Shown: positions 1 to 9,440, counted from the stretch's first letter. The stretch is 61,897 nt of DNA from Intestinibacter sp034113885 (GCF_034113885.1 NZ_JAXEWM010000146.1:1-61897), one strand, 5' to 3'. Numbers and translations are program-made. The notes: generated from the letters alone by a model not told the origin.

Positions 1-3000
1 AATTGTTCTTTAAATTGAACCTTCATATTCACTTCTAGCTCGCTTATAATTTTTTCTATGGCATTTATAGATTCCTCTAGGTCAGCCTTTTGCTCACTGT
101 AGAAGTCGTATCTCTCCTTAGTCTCCTTGTACTCTTGTATAGAGTCTATATTTACATTTCCAAGGCTTGCTATCTCTCTTTTTATCGATTCAAGTATTTT
201 TTTATTTATTTCGATAGAGTCATCTTTTAATTCTAGAGCTTTTACATAAGTTAAATCGTAATCCTCAAATAGCCTATTAGTGTAATTTTCCTTATTTGCA
301 GATAATCTCTCTATTTTTGAATCTATTTTAAATTCACTTTGTCTAAGCTCCATATTTTGTCTTTCAAATGATTTTAATTTTTTATTTAAATCAGCTATTG
401 TTTCCTTAAGCTTAGTTTTCGCTTGATTTTTACCATCTAGCTCTCTATGCTTTTCGCTCAATTGCTCGTTTAAATTGTCGCTTTCTCTTTTTTGAATTTT
501 AGATTCACTTTGTAGATCCTCTATTTCCTTTTGTAATTTTTTTATGGTATTTTTATTTTCTTCGATTTTTTGTGTTCTGTAGCTTATTTCTCCGTCGATT
601 CTCTTTATTTCAGCATCTGTAGACTTAAATATTTCACTTTTTTGAACAAAATCTAATTTCAAGCCTTCTATTTTTTTCTTTTCTTCTTCAAAATCATCGC
701 TTTGAAGCTCCTTAGTACTAGTCAAGCTGTCTATTTGTCTTTTATTTTCAGCTTCCTTTCGCTCGATTTCTTTTATTTTTTCTTCAATCGTCTTTATTTT
801 ATTAGATGTATAATCTAAATTCGAGCTAAGACCAGTTTTTTCTTTTTCTAGCTTGCTTATATTTTCATTTAAAGAAGCTCTCTCATAATCGATTGATTTC
901 AGCTTAGTGTTTTGTTTTACGATGTCCTTTTCAAGATCATTTATTTCTTCTTCACAGCTCGATATGTTTTCTCTTACTTCTTTAATTGAATTTAAAATCA
1001 ATTCCTTAGACTTAGCATTTTGTTGATTTTCTATTTTTATTTTTTCTATTTTATCTTCAAAATCCTTTATAAGTCTCTTTCTAGAAAGGATATTAGTGCT
1101 TATCTTTAAGCTTCCTCCTGTAAGAGAACCTCCTGGATTTAATATATCTCCATCTAAAGTCACCACTTTAAATTTATGATTAGTCTCATTTGCGAATTTA
1201 ATACCATTGTCTATATTGTCTATTACTATAGTTCTACCCAATATACTCTCGACTATATCTCTGTACTTTTCATCAAATGATACTAAGTCACTCGCTATTT
1301 TTATATATTCAGTCTTAGAATTTATAGTATTTTCATTTATTTTTTTAGATTTAATTACATTCATAGGAAGAAAAGTAACTCTACCTAGATTATTTTTTTT
1401 AAGGTAATTTATAGCATTTTTAGCGGCGTATTGATCTACTGTTATAATATTTTGCATATAAGCTCCCAAGGCAGCCTCTATAGCCTTTTCGTATTCTTCC
1501 TTAGTAGTTATAACCTGTCCTAATGCGCCACATATTCCAGATAGATTTTTGTTTTTTAATACTTCCTTTACACCCCTATTAAAGCCTTCGTAATGTCTTT
1601 CCATATCTACGTATATTTGAAGCTTTGAAGAACATTCCTTTAGAGTGTAGTTGTTGTTTTGTATTTTTATATCTATATTTTTATTTTGATTTTTGTAATC
1701 CTCTAAATCGTTTTTTAAATTGTTTAAAGAAGAATTCTTTTCCTTTAAATTATTTTTCATCTGGATTACACTTTCTTCTTTTTGTCTATAGATAGAATTT
1801 TTTTCTTCTAATGAAGCTTTTATCTCTAAAATATTATTTTCAATAGTTTCACTTCTAAGGTTGATATTTTCAGTATTTGCACTCAAGGTCGATAAATTAT
1901 TGCTCAACTCTTGTTTTTCATTTAAGTAAGTAATTATATTGTCCTTTAGTACTTCTATGTTCTTATTTAATTCGTTTAACTTTTGCTCCTTCTTGTTGCT
2001 TTCTTTTTCAACTTCTGAAATATTTTGCTCTAATACTTCAATTTCTCTTTTTTCTAGCTCTCTCTTTTGTTTTAGCTCTACTAATTTGTTCTTGTCTTCT
2101 GCTAATTTGAGTTCAAAATCCTCTAGAGTTTTTTGATTGTTTTCTATATTTAGCTTCGAATTACTGATTCTCTCGTTTATTAAAGAAATTTGAGAGTCAT
2201 TTTGATTTATTACATTTTTTATAGATTCTATATATTCATTTAATCTAGCTATATTTTCCTCTAGCTTTTCAATTTCTTCATTAGTCAAATCTATATTTTT
2301 TTCCATTTTCTCTTTTATTTCTTCTTTTTCATTTAATTCTTTGACTAGTATAGCTTTGTGCTTCGTAATTTCGGCTAATTCTTGATCTATTTTTTTGATT
2401 TCCCTGATGTAATTATTTACTTCAAGTTTTTTTAAGCTTTCTCTAAGATCTAAATACTTAAGAGCTTTTTTTTGTTGATTAAAAAGAGGCTTTATTCTAT
2501 TTTCTATCTCTATATAGATATCCTCTATTCTCTCTAGGTTTTCCTTAGTATTTTTTAAATTTCTCTCTGCTTCGAGCTTTTTATATCTGTACTTTGATAT
2601 TCCACAAGCCTCATCGAAAACTTTTCTTCTATTGACAGGGTTATTGCTCAAAATTTCGTCTACCTTTCCCTGTTCTATAATAGAATATCCATCCTTACCT
2701 ATTCCTGTATCTAGTAGTAATTCCTTTATGTCCTTTAATCTACACGCCTTGTCATTTAAAAAGAAACCACTCTCTCCATTTCTATAGGCTCTTCTCTTTA
2801 TAGTAACTTCACTAAAATCTATGTCTAATTTTTCATCACTATTGTCTATAGTCAGAGCTACTTCACAGTAATTCATAGGCTTTTGATCGCTTGTACCTGC
2901 AAATATAACATCTTCTAGCTTATCTCCTCTAAGACTTTTTATACTTTGCTCACCTAAAACCCATCTTACTGCATCGGATATATTGCTTTTTCCACTTCCA

Positions 3001-3098
3001 TTTGGTCCTACAATCGCTGTTATTCCTTCGTTAAAATTTATCTCTGTCTTTGTTGGAAAAGACTTAAATCCCTTTAATTCCAGTCTCTTTAAATGCAC
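1..3098 (-). CDS. smc: Chromosome segregation ATPase SMC (C-terminus cut by window edge)
   Basis: SMC forms the ATP-driven condensin that compacts and segregates the chromosome with ScpA and ScpB. The minus-strand reading frame opens with HLKRLELKGFKSF and carries a Walker A motif (GPNGSGKS) encoded near 2970-3005. A long coiled coil rich in Glu, Lys and Leu follows, then a hinge whose glycine motif GGSLTGGS is encoded near 1104-1140, then the returning coiled coil. The frame runs off the left edge, so the Walker B and signature motifs are not visible. I chose a GTG start at 3098, because GGGAG precedes it and the family's usual N-terminus begins there; the nearby ATG is out of frame. It follows the radical SAM gene closely and probably shares the rnc transcript. 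Confidence 0.95.
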   Translation of the reverse strand, partial: MHLKRLELKGFKSFPTKTEINFNEGITAIVGPNGSGKSNISDAVRWVLGEQSIKSLRGDKLEDVIFAGTSDQKPMNYCEVALTIDNSDEKLDIDFSEVTIKRRAYRNGESGFFLNDKACRLKDIKELLLDTGIGKDGYSIIEQGKVDEILSNNPVNRRKVFDEACGISKYRYKKLEAERNLKNTKENLERIEDIYIEIENRIKPLFNQQKKALKYLDLRESLKKLEVNNYIREIKKIDQELAEITKHKAILVKELNEKEEIKEKMEKNIDLTNEEIEKLEENIARLNEYIESIKNVINQNDSQISLINERISNSKLNIENNQKTLEDFELKLAEDKNKLVELKQKRELEKREIEVLEQNISEVEKESNKKEQKLNELNKNIEVLKDNIITYLNEKQELSNNLSTLSANTENINLRSETIENNILEIKASLEEKNSIYRQKEESVIQMKNNLKEKNSSLNNLKNDLEDYKNQNKNIDIKIQNNNYTLKECSSKLQIYVDMERHYEGFNRGVKEVLKNKNLSGICGALGQVITTKEEYEKAIEAALGAYMQNIITVDQYAAKNAINYLKKNNLGRVTFLPMNVIKSKKINENTINSKTEYIKIASDLVSFDEKYRDIVESILGRTIVIDNIDNGIKFANETNHKFKVVTLDGDILNPGGSLTGGSLKISTNILSRKRLIKDFEDKIEKIKIENQQNAKSKELILNSIKEVRENISSCEEEINDLEKDIVKQNTKLKSIDYERASLNENISKLEKEKTGLSSNLDYTSNKIKTIEEKIKEIERKEAENKRQIDSLTSTKELQSDDFEEEKKKIEGLKLDFVQKSEIFKSTDAEIKRIDGEISYRTQKIEENKNTIKKLQKEIEDLQSESKIQKRESDNLNEQLSEKHRELDGKNQAKTKLKETIADLNKKLKSFERQNMELRQSEFKIDSKIERLSANKENYTNRLFEDYDLTYVKALELKDDSIEINKKILESIKREIASLGNVNIDSIQEYKETKERYDFYSEQKADLEESINAIEKIISELEVNMKVQFKEQ

Positions 3099-3118
3099 GT
3101 TTTCATCTCCCTTCAATA

Positions 3119-4186
3119 TTAAAGGTTATATATATCTAGTAATTTATCGTAAATTTGATCCATCTTCACAGAAAACTCTCCCTTGTTTGAAGATATAATT
3201 ATCTCTTCTTTTGATAAATTTTCTGGAACAGTCTTTAAATTTATATTGTATTTTTGTTTCATGTATATTTTATTTGATTTTTTATTTCCAATTATTTTAG
3301 AAATATTTTTATTGTTTGTCTTTACAACTAAATCTCCTTCTATTTTATTTTCTAAAACAATGTAATCCAAAAAGTCCTTTATCATCTCGCTTTCAGTAAG
3401 CTCTCTAAAAGCAGGGTGATAAGGTCCTGCTACGACTCCTTTACCTAATTGTATGTCGTCTGTAGCTTGAAGCCCTACTCTAATTACATTTATATTGTTT
3501 ACATAAAATAAAACTAATAGTTTTTTTACAATATTTATACATTCCTCTAAAGTAAACGGCGTATATTTACCCTCTGCTAAAAGAGTTTCCAGTCCAGTTT
3601 CTCTAACTACTAATGTAGGATATATTCTTACACAATCTGGCTTTAATTTTATAAATTCTCTAGCTGTATTTATACATTTTTCTTCTGTATCAGAAGGAAG
3701 CCCTACCATCATCTGCAATCCTAGCTTTATGCCGTGTTTTTTTATCAAATGTGAACTTCTTATTACTGAATCTATATCGTGTCCTCTGACGCTATCTATA
3801 AGCACCTTTTCGTCCATAGATTGAACTCCTAGCTCTATTATGCTAGATTTATATTTTTTTAATCTCTCTAAAATCCTATCGCTTATACAATCCGGTCTTG
3901 TAGACATTCTAATTTCATGTACTAATCCCTTATCTACGTATTCCTTTGCAACTGCTAGTAATTTATTTTGGCATTCTTCTTCTATAGCAGTGAAGCTTCC
4001 ACCGAAAAACGCTATCTCTACATCAGTATCCTCATCTATAGTCTCTAGACATTCTTCTATTATATTTCTAGCGTCCTCTGCTGTAACTTCAGTACTTACT
4101 CCTGTTATTTTCTTTTGATTGCAAAAAATACAATCGTGAGGACATCCTCTATGTGGAACGAATATAGGTATTATTCTCTTTTTCAT
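3119..4186 (-). CDS. Elp3-like radical SAM protein
   Basis: This is a radical SAM enzyme of the Elp3/MiaB-like superfamily that lacks the acetyltransferase domain of true Elp3. The 4Fe-4S motif CPHDCIFC (C-x3-C-x2-C) lies near residues 15-22 of the shorter start, followed by FFGGSF, which contributes to SAM binding. The substrate is not known; homologues sit between rnc and smc in clostridia. The ATG at 4186 is preferred because GGTGGAGG lies 8 nt upstream, whereas the in-frame GTG at 4201 lies inside that ribosome site. The stop of rnc at 4203 leaves a gap of 16 nt, so the two genes are probably co-translated. Confidence 0.85.
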   Translation of the reverse strand: MKKRIIPIFVPHRGCPHDCIFCNQKKITGVSTEVTAEDARNIIEECLETIDEDTDVEIAFFGGSFTAIEEECQNKLLAVAKEYVDKGLVHEIRMSTRPDCISDRILERLKKYKSSIIELGVQSMDEKVLIDSVRGHDIDSVIRSSHLIKKHGIKLGLQMMVGLPSDTEEKCINTAREFIKLKPDCVRIYPTLVVRETGLETLLAEGKYTPFTLEECINIVKKLLVLFYVNNINVIRVGLQATDDIQLGKGVVAGPYHPAFRELTESEMIKDFLDYIVLENKIEGDLVVKTNNKNISKIIGNKKSNKIYMKQKYNINLKTVPENLSKEEIIISSNKGEFSVKMDQIYDKLLDIYNL

Positions 4187-4202
4187 ATAAATATCCTCCA
4201 CC

Positions 4203-4904
4203 TTATACTCTTTTATCTAATGCGCATTTTGCTGCTACTTGTTCTGCGTCCTTTTTACTCTTGCCTTCTCCTCTTCCTAAAACAGTATCGTTTATGCCGA
4301 CTTCCATAACGAATGTTTTATTGTGGTCTGGACCCTTTTCATCTACTAATTTATACCAGATATTATTTTCTCCATTGCTTTGTAGCACTTCTTGCAAGCA
4401 TGTTTTGTAATCTCTAAATATTTTACCTTTTATAGAATCACTTATTATCTTATCCATATAACTTAAAATAAACTCTCTTGCAGGCTCCATTCCTCCATCT
4501 AGATAAATAGCTGCTATAACGGCTTCTAAAGCATCTGCAAGTATTGAGATTCTCTCTCTACCACCTGTAGCCTCTTCACCCTTTCCTAAAAACATATATT
4601 TACCTAAATGTATATTTTTAGATATCTCACTTAAAGATTCCTCACAAACTATATTTGCTCTGATCTTAGTAAGCTCTCCTTCTGGTAAATTTTTTTCTTT
4701 TTTAAATAGATAATCACTTATAACTATGCTCAAAACTGAGTCCCCCAAAAATTCTAGTCTTTCATTGAAAGGACAGTTCTTATTTTCATTTGAATAAGAA
4801 CTATGTGTCAAAGCTTCTAGTATATAATTTTTATCTTTAAATTTGTAATTTATTATTTCTTCAAACATCTCTATATTATTTAATATTTTTTTATTTATTT
4901 TCAT
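4203..4904 (-). CDS. rnc: Ribonuclease III
   Basis: RNase III cuts double-stranded RNA in rRNA precursors and antisense duplexes. The 233-residue length is normal. The signature ERLEFLGDSVL lies near residues 48-58, with the second acidic cluster ADALEAVIAAIYLDGG near 125-140, giving the catalytic Glu and Asp residues. A double-stranded RNA-binding domain occupies roughly residues 160-233 and ends with the typical KKDAEQVAAKCAL. It lies upstream of the radical SAM gene and smc, an order common in Firmicutes. TGGAGGATAATTA precedes the ATG. Confidence 0.96.
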   Translation of the reverse strand: MKINKKILNNIEMFEEIINYKFKDKNYILEALTHSSYSNENKNCPFNERLEFLGDSVLSIVISDYLFKKEKNLPEGELTKIRANIVCEESLSEISKNIHLGKYMFLGKGEEATGGRERISILADALEAVIAAIYLDGGMEPAREFILSYMDKIISDSIKGKIFRDYKTCLQEVLQSNGENNIWYKLVDEKGPDHNKTFVMEVGINDTVLGRGEGKSKKDAEQVAAKCALDKRV

Positions 4905-4983
4905 TAATTATCCTCCATCTAAATTATTAATTGTTCTATTAAATTGATTTCGGGTCGTATTGTAATTAAAACATATTTACTTT

Positions 4984-5022
4984 AAAAAACCTATGAAGAT
5001 TTGAACTTCATAGGTGCTTTTT
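4984..5022 (-). terminator. Rho-independent terminator after the acidic Cys-rich gene
   Basis: A perfect 10-bp stem (4989-4998 with 5006-5015) and a 7-nt loop are flanked by an A-run that reads as U-run on the minus strand. It ends the 5040-5600 gene and separates it from rnc. The T-run on the other side could make it bidirectional. Confidence 0.85.
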
Positions 5023-5039
5023 AAACTAAACATTCATTA

Positions 5040-5600
5040 TTAGCAATTACAACCGTCATCTCCGTCTTCACAGCCACAACCGCAACCACAGTCATCTCCA
5101 TAATCTTCTTCGTCTTCACAACCACATCCGCAACCGCAATCACAGTCGTCTTCAGAAGATAATATTACAGCATGGCAATTTGGACAAACTACATCTACTG
5201 AATCATCGAATAGTAATTCTTCATCGATTTCTACAACTTCTGAACAATTTGGGCATTCCATTTCTATATAGCTTAAATCATCTTCATCGTAATCTTCGTC
5301 TTCGTCGTATTCATCATCGTAGTCGTCTTCGTCATCTTCTTCATAGTCATCGTCTTCATCGTATAACCATTCTTCTAAGTCTTCTACTTCTTGTTGTAAT
5401 TCTTCTATTTCATATTCTAGTTCTTCTACTTGATCTTCTAAATCCTCTACTGAATACTCTAAATCTTGTACTATACCTGCAAAACTATCTAATACATCTA
5501 CAATTTTGCAGATCATTTTACCTTCTTTAGTCTTATCATCGATATCTAATCCTTCAGCTAAACCTTTTAAATATGCAACCTCTTCACCTAGTTTTTTCAT
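5040..5600 (-). CDS. Acidic coiled-coil protein with zinc ribbon and Cys-Gly tail
   Basis: I do not recognise a named function. The 186-residue protein has four visible parts: an N-terminal helical segment (1-45); a Glu-rich coiled coil (about 45-80); an Asp/Glu run (about 80-110); and a zinc-ribbon-like pair CPNC...CPNC (about 115-143). The last 35 residues are a Cys-Gly tail with two CGCGCGC-like blocks ending CNC. The four-cysteine ribbon suggests one structural zinc; the tail adds many more thiols and may bind metal. It is monocistronic with its own terminator, between efp and rnc. The coiled coil plus ribbon occurs in clostridial proteins, often mis-annotated as regulators; no DNA-binding helix-turn-helix is visible. 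Confidence 0.8.
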   Translation of the reverse strand: MKKLGEEVAYLKGLAEGLDIDDKTKEGKMICKIVDVLDSFAGIVQDLEYSVEDLEDQVEELEYEIEELQQEVEDLEEWLYDEDDDYEEDDEDDYDDEYDEDEDYDEDDLSYIEMECPNCSEVVEIDEELLFDDSVDVVCPNCHAVILSSEDDCDCGCGCGCEDEEDYGDDCGCGCGCEDGDDGCNC

Positions 5601-5660
5601 GATAAATCTCTCCTTTGCATTTTTTTAAAATCTTTAGAATAAAGACTTCCTATATGTTTT

Positions 5661-5706
5661 AAAAAAGCTCATATACCATTAATATTAGATATATAAGCTT
5701 TTTTTA
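5661..5706 (-). terminator. Terminator of efp
   Basis: An 11-bp stem (5665-5675 with 5690-5700, one G-U wobble in RNA) is followed on the minus strand by a short U-run and preceded by an A-run. It lies 17 nt after the efp stop codon. Confidence 0.8.
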
Positions 5707-5716
5707 TGCTAAAATA

Positions 5717-6274
5717 TTAAACTCTTGATAAATATTCTCCAGTTCTAGTATCTATTTTTATTTTATCTCCTTCATTTATGAATAAAGGTACTTGAACTAC
5801 TGCTCCTGTTTCTACTGTAGCTGCTTTAGTAACGTTACTTGCTGTATCACCTTTTATTCCTGGTTCAGTTTCTGTTACTTCTAATTCTGCAAAGTTTGGA
5901 GCTTCTACTTGGAATGGTTGTCCTTGGTAGAATCTTATAGTAGCTACTTCATTTTCTTTTAAGAATTTTATAGCATCTTCAACTTGATCATAGTTTAGTG
6001 GTATTTGATCAAAAGTTTCTTCATCCATGAAGTAATATAATTCACCGTCATTGTATAAATATTGCATTTGTTTTGTTTCTATTATTGCTTTTGGGAATTT
6101 ATCACTTGGGTTGAAAGCTTCTTCTCTTATAGCTCCTGTTTTTAAATTTTTATATTTTGTTCTTACGAACGCTGCACCTTTTCCTGGTTTAACATGTTGG
6201 AAGTCAACTACTAAACATGGTTGACCATCTTTTTCAAAAGTTACACCTTTTCTAAAATCTCCTGCTGTTACCAT
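5717..6274 (-). CDS. efp: Translation elongation factor P
   Basis: EF-P rescues ribosomes stalled at polyproline stretches. The 185-residue protein has the three beta-barrel architecture. The conserved loop PGKGAAF carries Lys32 at the position that is modified in many bacteria, and the C-terminal signature GDKIKIDTRTGEYLSRV is intact. AGATGGAGGAATAATA precedes the ATG. A terminator follows directly, so it is probably monocistronic or the last gene after the shikimate kinase fusion. Confidence 0.97.
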   Translation of the reverse strand: MVTAGDFRKGVTFEKDGQPCLVVDFQHVKPGKGAAFVRTKYKNLKTGAIREEAFNPSDKFPKAIIETKQMQYLYNDGELYYFMDEETFDQIPLNYDQVEDAIKFLKENEVATIRFYQGQPFQVEAPNFAELEVTETEPGIKGDTASNVTKAATVETGAVVQVPLFINEGDKIKIDTRTGEYLSRV

Positions 6275-6482
6275 TATTATTCCTCCATCTAAATAAATTT
6301 CTTATGTTTTATCAGTTTTATTATATATATGTAACTCAAATTGTCAAGTTATAATATATATTTTGATTAATCATATATACTATAATATCATATATTATCT
6401 TAACTAAACAAGTTTTTAGATATTTTAGTTGATTATGTTTTAATTATTTTTGACTTTATATAAAATATTTATTCAAAAATTA

Positions 6483-6522
6483 TAAAATCCTTCCTAAATT
6501 ATATAATAAAGAAAGGATTTTA
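6483..6522 (-). terminator. Terminator-like hairpin after first CM-SK fusion
   Basis: A perfect 10-bp stem (6483-6492 with 6513-6522) with a 20-nt loop lies just downstream of the 6543 stop. The minus-strand tail is TAATTTTT, a modest U-tract. The rest of the 268-bp gap to efp is AT-rich and shows no gene. Confidence 0.55.
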
Positions 6523-6542
6523 GCTCTTCTTAATTTTATATC

Positions 6543-7319
6543 TTATAAAGTAGCTAACTTACTTACTACTTCTTCTGCTATAACATGTATAGGTTTGTCA
6601 TCTGTACTTACTACTATATCTGCTATAGATTCATATCTATCTTGACGTTTTGCCATTAAATCGCTTATGTATTCAACATTCATATTTCCATTTAATAAAG
6701 GTCTTTGATTGCTGTATTTTACTCTGTTGTATACAGTTTCTGGAGAAGCTGTAAGTAATACTATTTTACCATTTTGTTTCATTAAATCTACGTTTTCGTC
6801 TCTCATTGGCATTCCACCACCACAAGAAATTATTATTCCTTGTCTAGTTTGTAGTTCTTTTAATGCATTAGTTTCACAAGCTCTGAAATAGTCTTCTCCT
6901 TTTCTTTGAAATATTTCATTTATTGTCATATCTTCTCTTTTTACTATGAAGTCATCAGTTTCTAAATCTTCCATTTCAAGTATATGGCTTAAGTAGCTTG
7001 CTATAGTACTCTTACCACATCCCATGAATCCTATTAACATTATATTATATGGGAATAAGTTTTTAGCTTGATATTTTTTAGCGTTTTTAACTACATATCT
7101 AAATACGTTCATTATTTCATCTTGGTATTTGTTGTCTTTTAATTTTTTGCATAATGCTATTTCTTTTTTACCTTCGTATTCAGGTTGTAGTATTGGCATA
7201 CCATTTTCTTTTTTGTATTCTATTATTTCATCGATACAATCCATTCTTTTTGATAAAATTTTTATAATTTCATCATCATACATACTTATTTTTGCTCTTA
7301 TTTTTTCTATATTGTTCAT
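6543..7319 (-). CDS. aroK: Chorismate mutase-shikimate kinase fusion, copy 1
   Basis: Residues 1-88 form a type II (AroQ) chorismate mutase-like helical domain; residues 90-258 are shikimate kinase, which phosphorylates shikimate at O3 using ATP. In the kinase part I see Walker A GFMGCGKST (97-105), the shikimate Asp (D122 in ETD, where the usual first Asp is Glu), YFR, the GGG loop (CGGGMP) and the lid Arg (NQRPLL), so it should be active. In the mutase part R8, R25, K36, E49 and Q84 align with active-site residues of E. coli PheA. The positions of D48 and R51 are Gln45 and Tyr48, so activity is uncertain. A close homologue lies 330 bp upstream. No other core pathway gene (aroA, aroB, aroC) is in the window. 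Confidence 0.9.
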   Translation of the reverse strand: MNNIEKIRAKISMYDDEIIKILSKRMDCIDEIIEYKKENGMPILQPEYEGKKEIALCKKLKDNKYQDEIMNVFRYVVKNAKKYQAKNLFPYNIMLIGFMGCGKSTIASYLSHILEMEDLETDDFIVKREDMTINEIFQRKGEDYFRACETNALKELQTRQGIIISCGGGMPMRDENVDLMKQNGKIVLLTASPETVYNRVKYSNQRPLLNGNMNVEYISDLMAKRQDRYESIADIVVSTDDKPIHVIAEEVVSKLATL

Positions 7320-7649
7320 GTGTACCCACCTTACCTAATTGTATTTTACTAAATTATAGCAATATATTAAAGCATTTTCAACATTCCAAACAAATAAAAA
7401 AATAAATTTTGAAATTTTCTTTATTTTTTAATTTCTTATATTTTTTTACTTTAATTTCTTTATCCTCTACAAATAAATTTCGAGCTTATACTTTTATTTT
7501 TTAATTAAAAATTCTATTTATACTTTTATTTTACATATATTTTGTTATATTTATATAATTTTTATATTATTAATTTGTAAAAAATAGATAAAAAAAGTTA
7601 CCAAATAATAACTATTAAATTATTACCTAGTAATTTAAATTTAAACATA
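7320..7649. other. 330-bp AT-rich gap between the two CM-SK fusions
   Basis: No open frame with a ribosome site is evident on either strand. It presumably holds the promoter of the downstream copy (6543-7319), whose ATG follows AAGGTGGGTACAC. A weak imperfect AT-only hairpin at about 7613-7636 could follow the upstream copy. Nothing else recognised. Confidence 0.5.
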
Positions 7650-8429
7650 TTATTCAGATTTTATAAGCTTACTAACTATTTCTTCACAAATTTCATTTAT
7701 TGTCTTATTATCAGTAGATACTATAATATCGCATGCATCTAAATATTTAGGTTCACGTTTTTTCATTAAATCTGCAATGAACTCTACATTCATGTTACCA
7801 TTTAATATAGGTCTTTCATTGCTGTATCTTACACGTTCAAATATAGTTTCTGGAGAAGCTGTAAGTAATACTACCTTACCACTTTGTTTCATATATTCTA
7901 CATTTATATCTCTAAGCGCCATACCACCACCGCATGATATAATAGTATTTTCTTTTTGTTTTAAAGATATAAGCGTATTAGTTTCACATTGTCTAAAATA
8001 TTCTTCTCCACGTCTACTAAACATTTCATTTATTGTCATACCTTCCATTTTTACGATATGAGCATCAGTTTCTATTTCCTCCATAGATAGCATATGTCCT
8101 AAGTAAGAAGATACTGTACTTTTACCAACACCCATAAAGCCTATTAAAAATATATTGTATGAGAATAGGTTTTTAGCTTGTATTTTTTTACCATTATCTA
8201 CAATATATCTAAATACATCTAGTATTTCATTTTTAAACTTATTGTTTTCTACTTGCTTAATCAAGCTTATTTCTTTTTGAGCTTCGAATTCTTCTTGAAG
8301 TATAGGTAGACCATGTTCCTTTTTATATGCGATTATATCTTCAATATAATTCATTCTCTCTGTCAGAATTTCTATTATTTTACTATCACATTCACTAATT
8401 CTTTGTCTAGTATTTTCAATATTCTTCAT
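7650..8429 (-). CDS. Chorismate mutase-shikimate kinase fusion, copy 2
   Basis: A tandem paralogue of the 6543-7319 gene with the same two-domain layout and 259 residues. The kinase motifs are complete: Walker A GFMGVGKST, ETD, EYFR, CGGGMA and NERPIL. The mutase domain keeps R8, R25, K36, E49 and the helix-3 Gln, but has Gln45 and Phe48 where E. coli chorismate mutase has D48 and R51. Copy 1 has Tyr at the latter site. It lies downstream of aroD and LysR in the same direction, so it may belong to the inducible quinate/shikimate block, while copy 1 is the housekeeping enzyme. That division of labour is inference. Confidence 0.88.
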   Translation of the reverse strand: MKNIENTRQRISECDSKIIEILTERMNYIEDIIAYKKEHGLPILQEEFEAQKEISLIKQVENNKFKNEILDVFRYIVDNGKKIQAKNLFSYNIFLIGFMGVGKSTVSSYLGHMLSMEEIETDAHIVKMEGMTINEMFSRRGEEYFRQCETNTLISLKQKENTIISCGGGMALRDINVEYMKQSGKVVLLTASPETIFERVRYSNERPILNGNMNVEFIADLMKKREPKYLDACDIIVSTDNKTINEICEEIVSKLIKSE

Positions 8430-8543
8430 TTTCTTTCCCCTTTTTAATTAGTTTTATTTTGATAGTAAACCTAAATTATGCTTTAGTCTAATTGATTTAT
8501 CTGCTCTTTTTTATATATTTTATCTATAGTTTAATACTTCTCA

Positions 8544-9332
8544 TTATGCTTCAATATTCTTATGTATTAATTTGAGTAAATTACTTAAATCTTCAATATT
8601 AGGCTGTCCTGGAGCACTTTTCTTTCTATTGACACCATAAGTTATACATGATCCAAAAAATTCTCCACAAATCCTGCTAAGTCCACCTTTTTCTCCTATT
8701 GATATTGCACATATAGGAGTCTTTACTATATGCTCTGATAAAATAATCGTTGTCTCTAATAGTTCAACTACATCTAACTTGCTATGTGGCTTTGCTATTA
8801 TTTTTATAATATCAGCTCCCATATCTTCTAATTGCTTAGCCGTTTCAATACTTTCTGCCTTTGATGGAGTATGTGTTAGATTATGATTAGTTGCAATTAC
8901 ATATGTTCCCATATCCTTAGCAAATTCAATTATATCCTTCATGTTGTCTTTTCCAATGCTATCTTCAATATCTATAATATCGACCAACTTACTTGCACAA
9001 ACTTCTTTATATATATTCACATAATCCTCTACCTTTATATCAGCCTCTCCATGGCTTTTATTGGTCTTTATTGTAAATATAAGTGGTATATTTTTTAATA
9101 TTTTTCTAAGATCTTCAAGTACTTCTTCAATTTTTTCACAGTCATTGTAGTATTCATACCAGTCAACTCTCCACTCTACAATGTCGATGTCTAGTATATC
9201 AAAATCTACCGGTATAATAGAAAATTTCTTCGCTGTCTTTAATATCTCTTCTTTTGTTTTATCACAAATTGGTGCAATTATTTTTGGGGTTCCTTTTCCT
9301 ATTTCTACATTTCTAATCTTTAAATAACTCAT
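8544..9332 (-). CDS. aroD: Type I 3-dehydroquinate dehydratase
   Basis: AroD dehydrates 3-dehydroquinate to 3-dehydroshikimate through a Schiff base. The 262-residue TIM barrel shows the family hallmarks: the WRVD motif near residues 54-57, the catalytic His (H150 in TNHNLTHTP) and the Schiff-base Lys (K177 in ADIIKIIA), plus a C-terminal GQPN loop. The enzyme serves both the biosynthetic pathway and quinate breakdown. Its position between LysR and the second shikimate kinase fusion, in a block with two AroE homologues, fits use in quinate/shikimate metabolism, as in the Listeria qui operons. GGGAGATTTTAGGAGT precedes the ATG. Confidence 0.95.
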   Translation of the reverse strand: MSYLKIRNVEIGKGTPKIIAPICDKTKEEILKTAKKFSIIPVDFDILDIDIVEWRVDWYEYYNDCEKIEEVLEDLRKILKNIPLIFTIKTNKSHGEADIKVEDYVNIYKEVCASKLVDIIDIEDSIGKDNMKDIIEFAKDMGTYVIATNHNLTHTPSKAESIETAKQLEDMGADIIKIIAKPHSKLDVVELLETTIILSEHIVKTPICAISIGEKGGLSRICGEFFGSCITYGVNRKKSAPGQPNIEDLSNLLKLIHKNIEA

Positions 9333-9440
9333 ACTCCTAAAATCTCCCTTCCAACATTAAAATCACTAAATACTATTATACCAAAAAATTATAACTTAAT
9401 ATAAAATATAATTTTATATATTGTATACATAAATATTGCT

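Noticed and set aside
5180..5530. Leu/His/Arg-rich plus-strand frame of 116 codons
   Set aside because: It is the complement of the Asp/Glu-rich codons of the 5040-5600 gene; low complexity explains the open frame.
9385..9415. 9-bp A-T stem after LysR1 as terminator
   Set aside because: The stem has only A-T pairs and the region is nearly all A and T, so chance pairing is likely.
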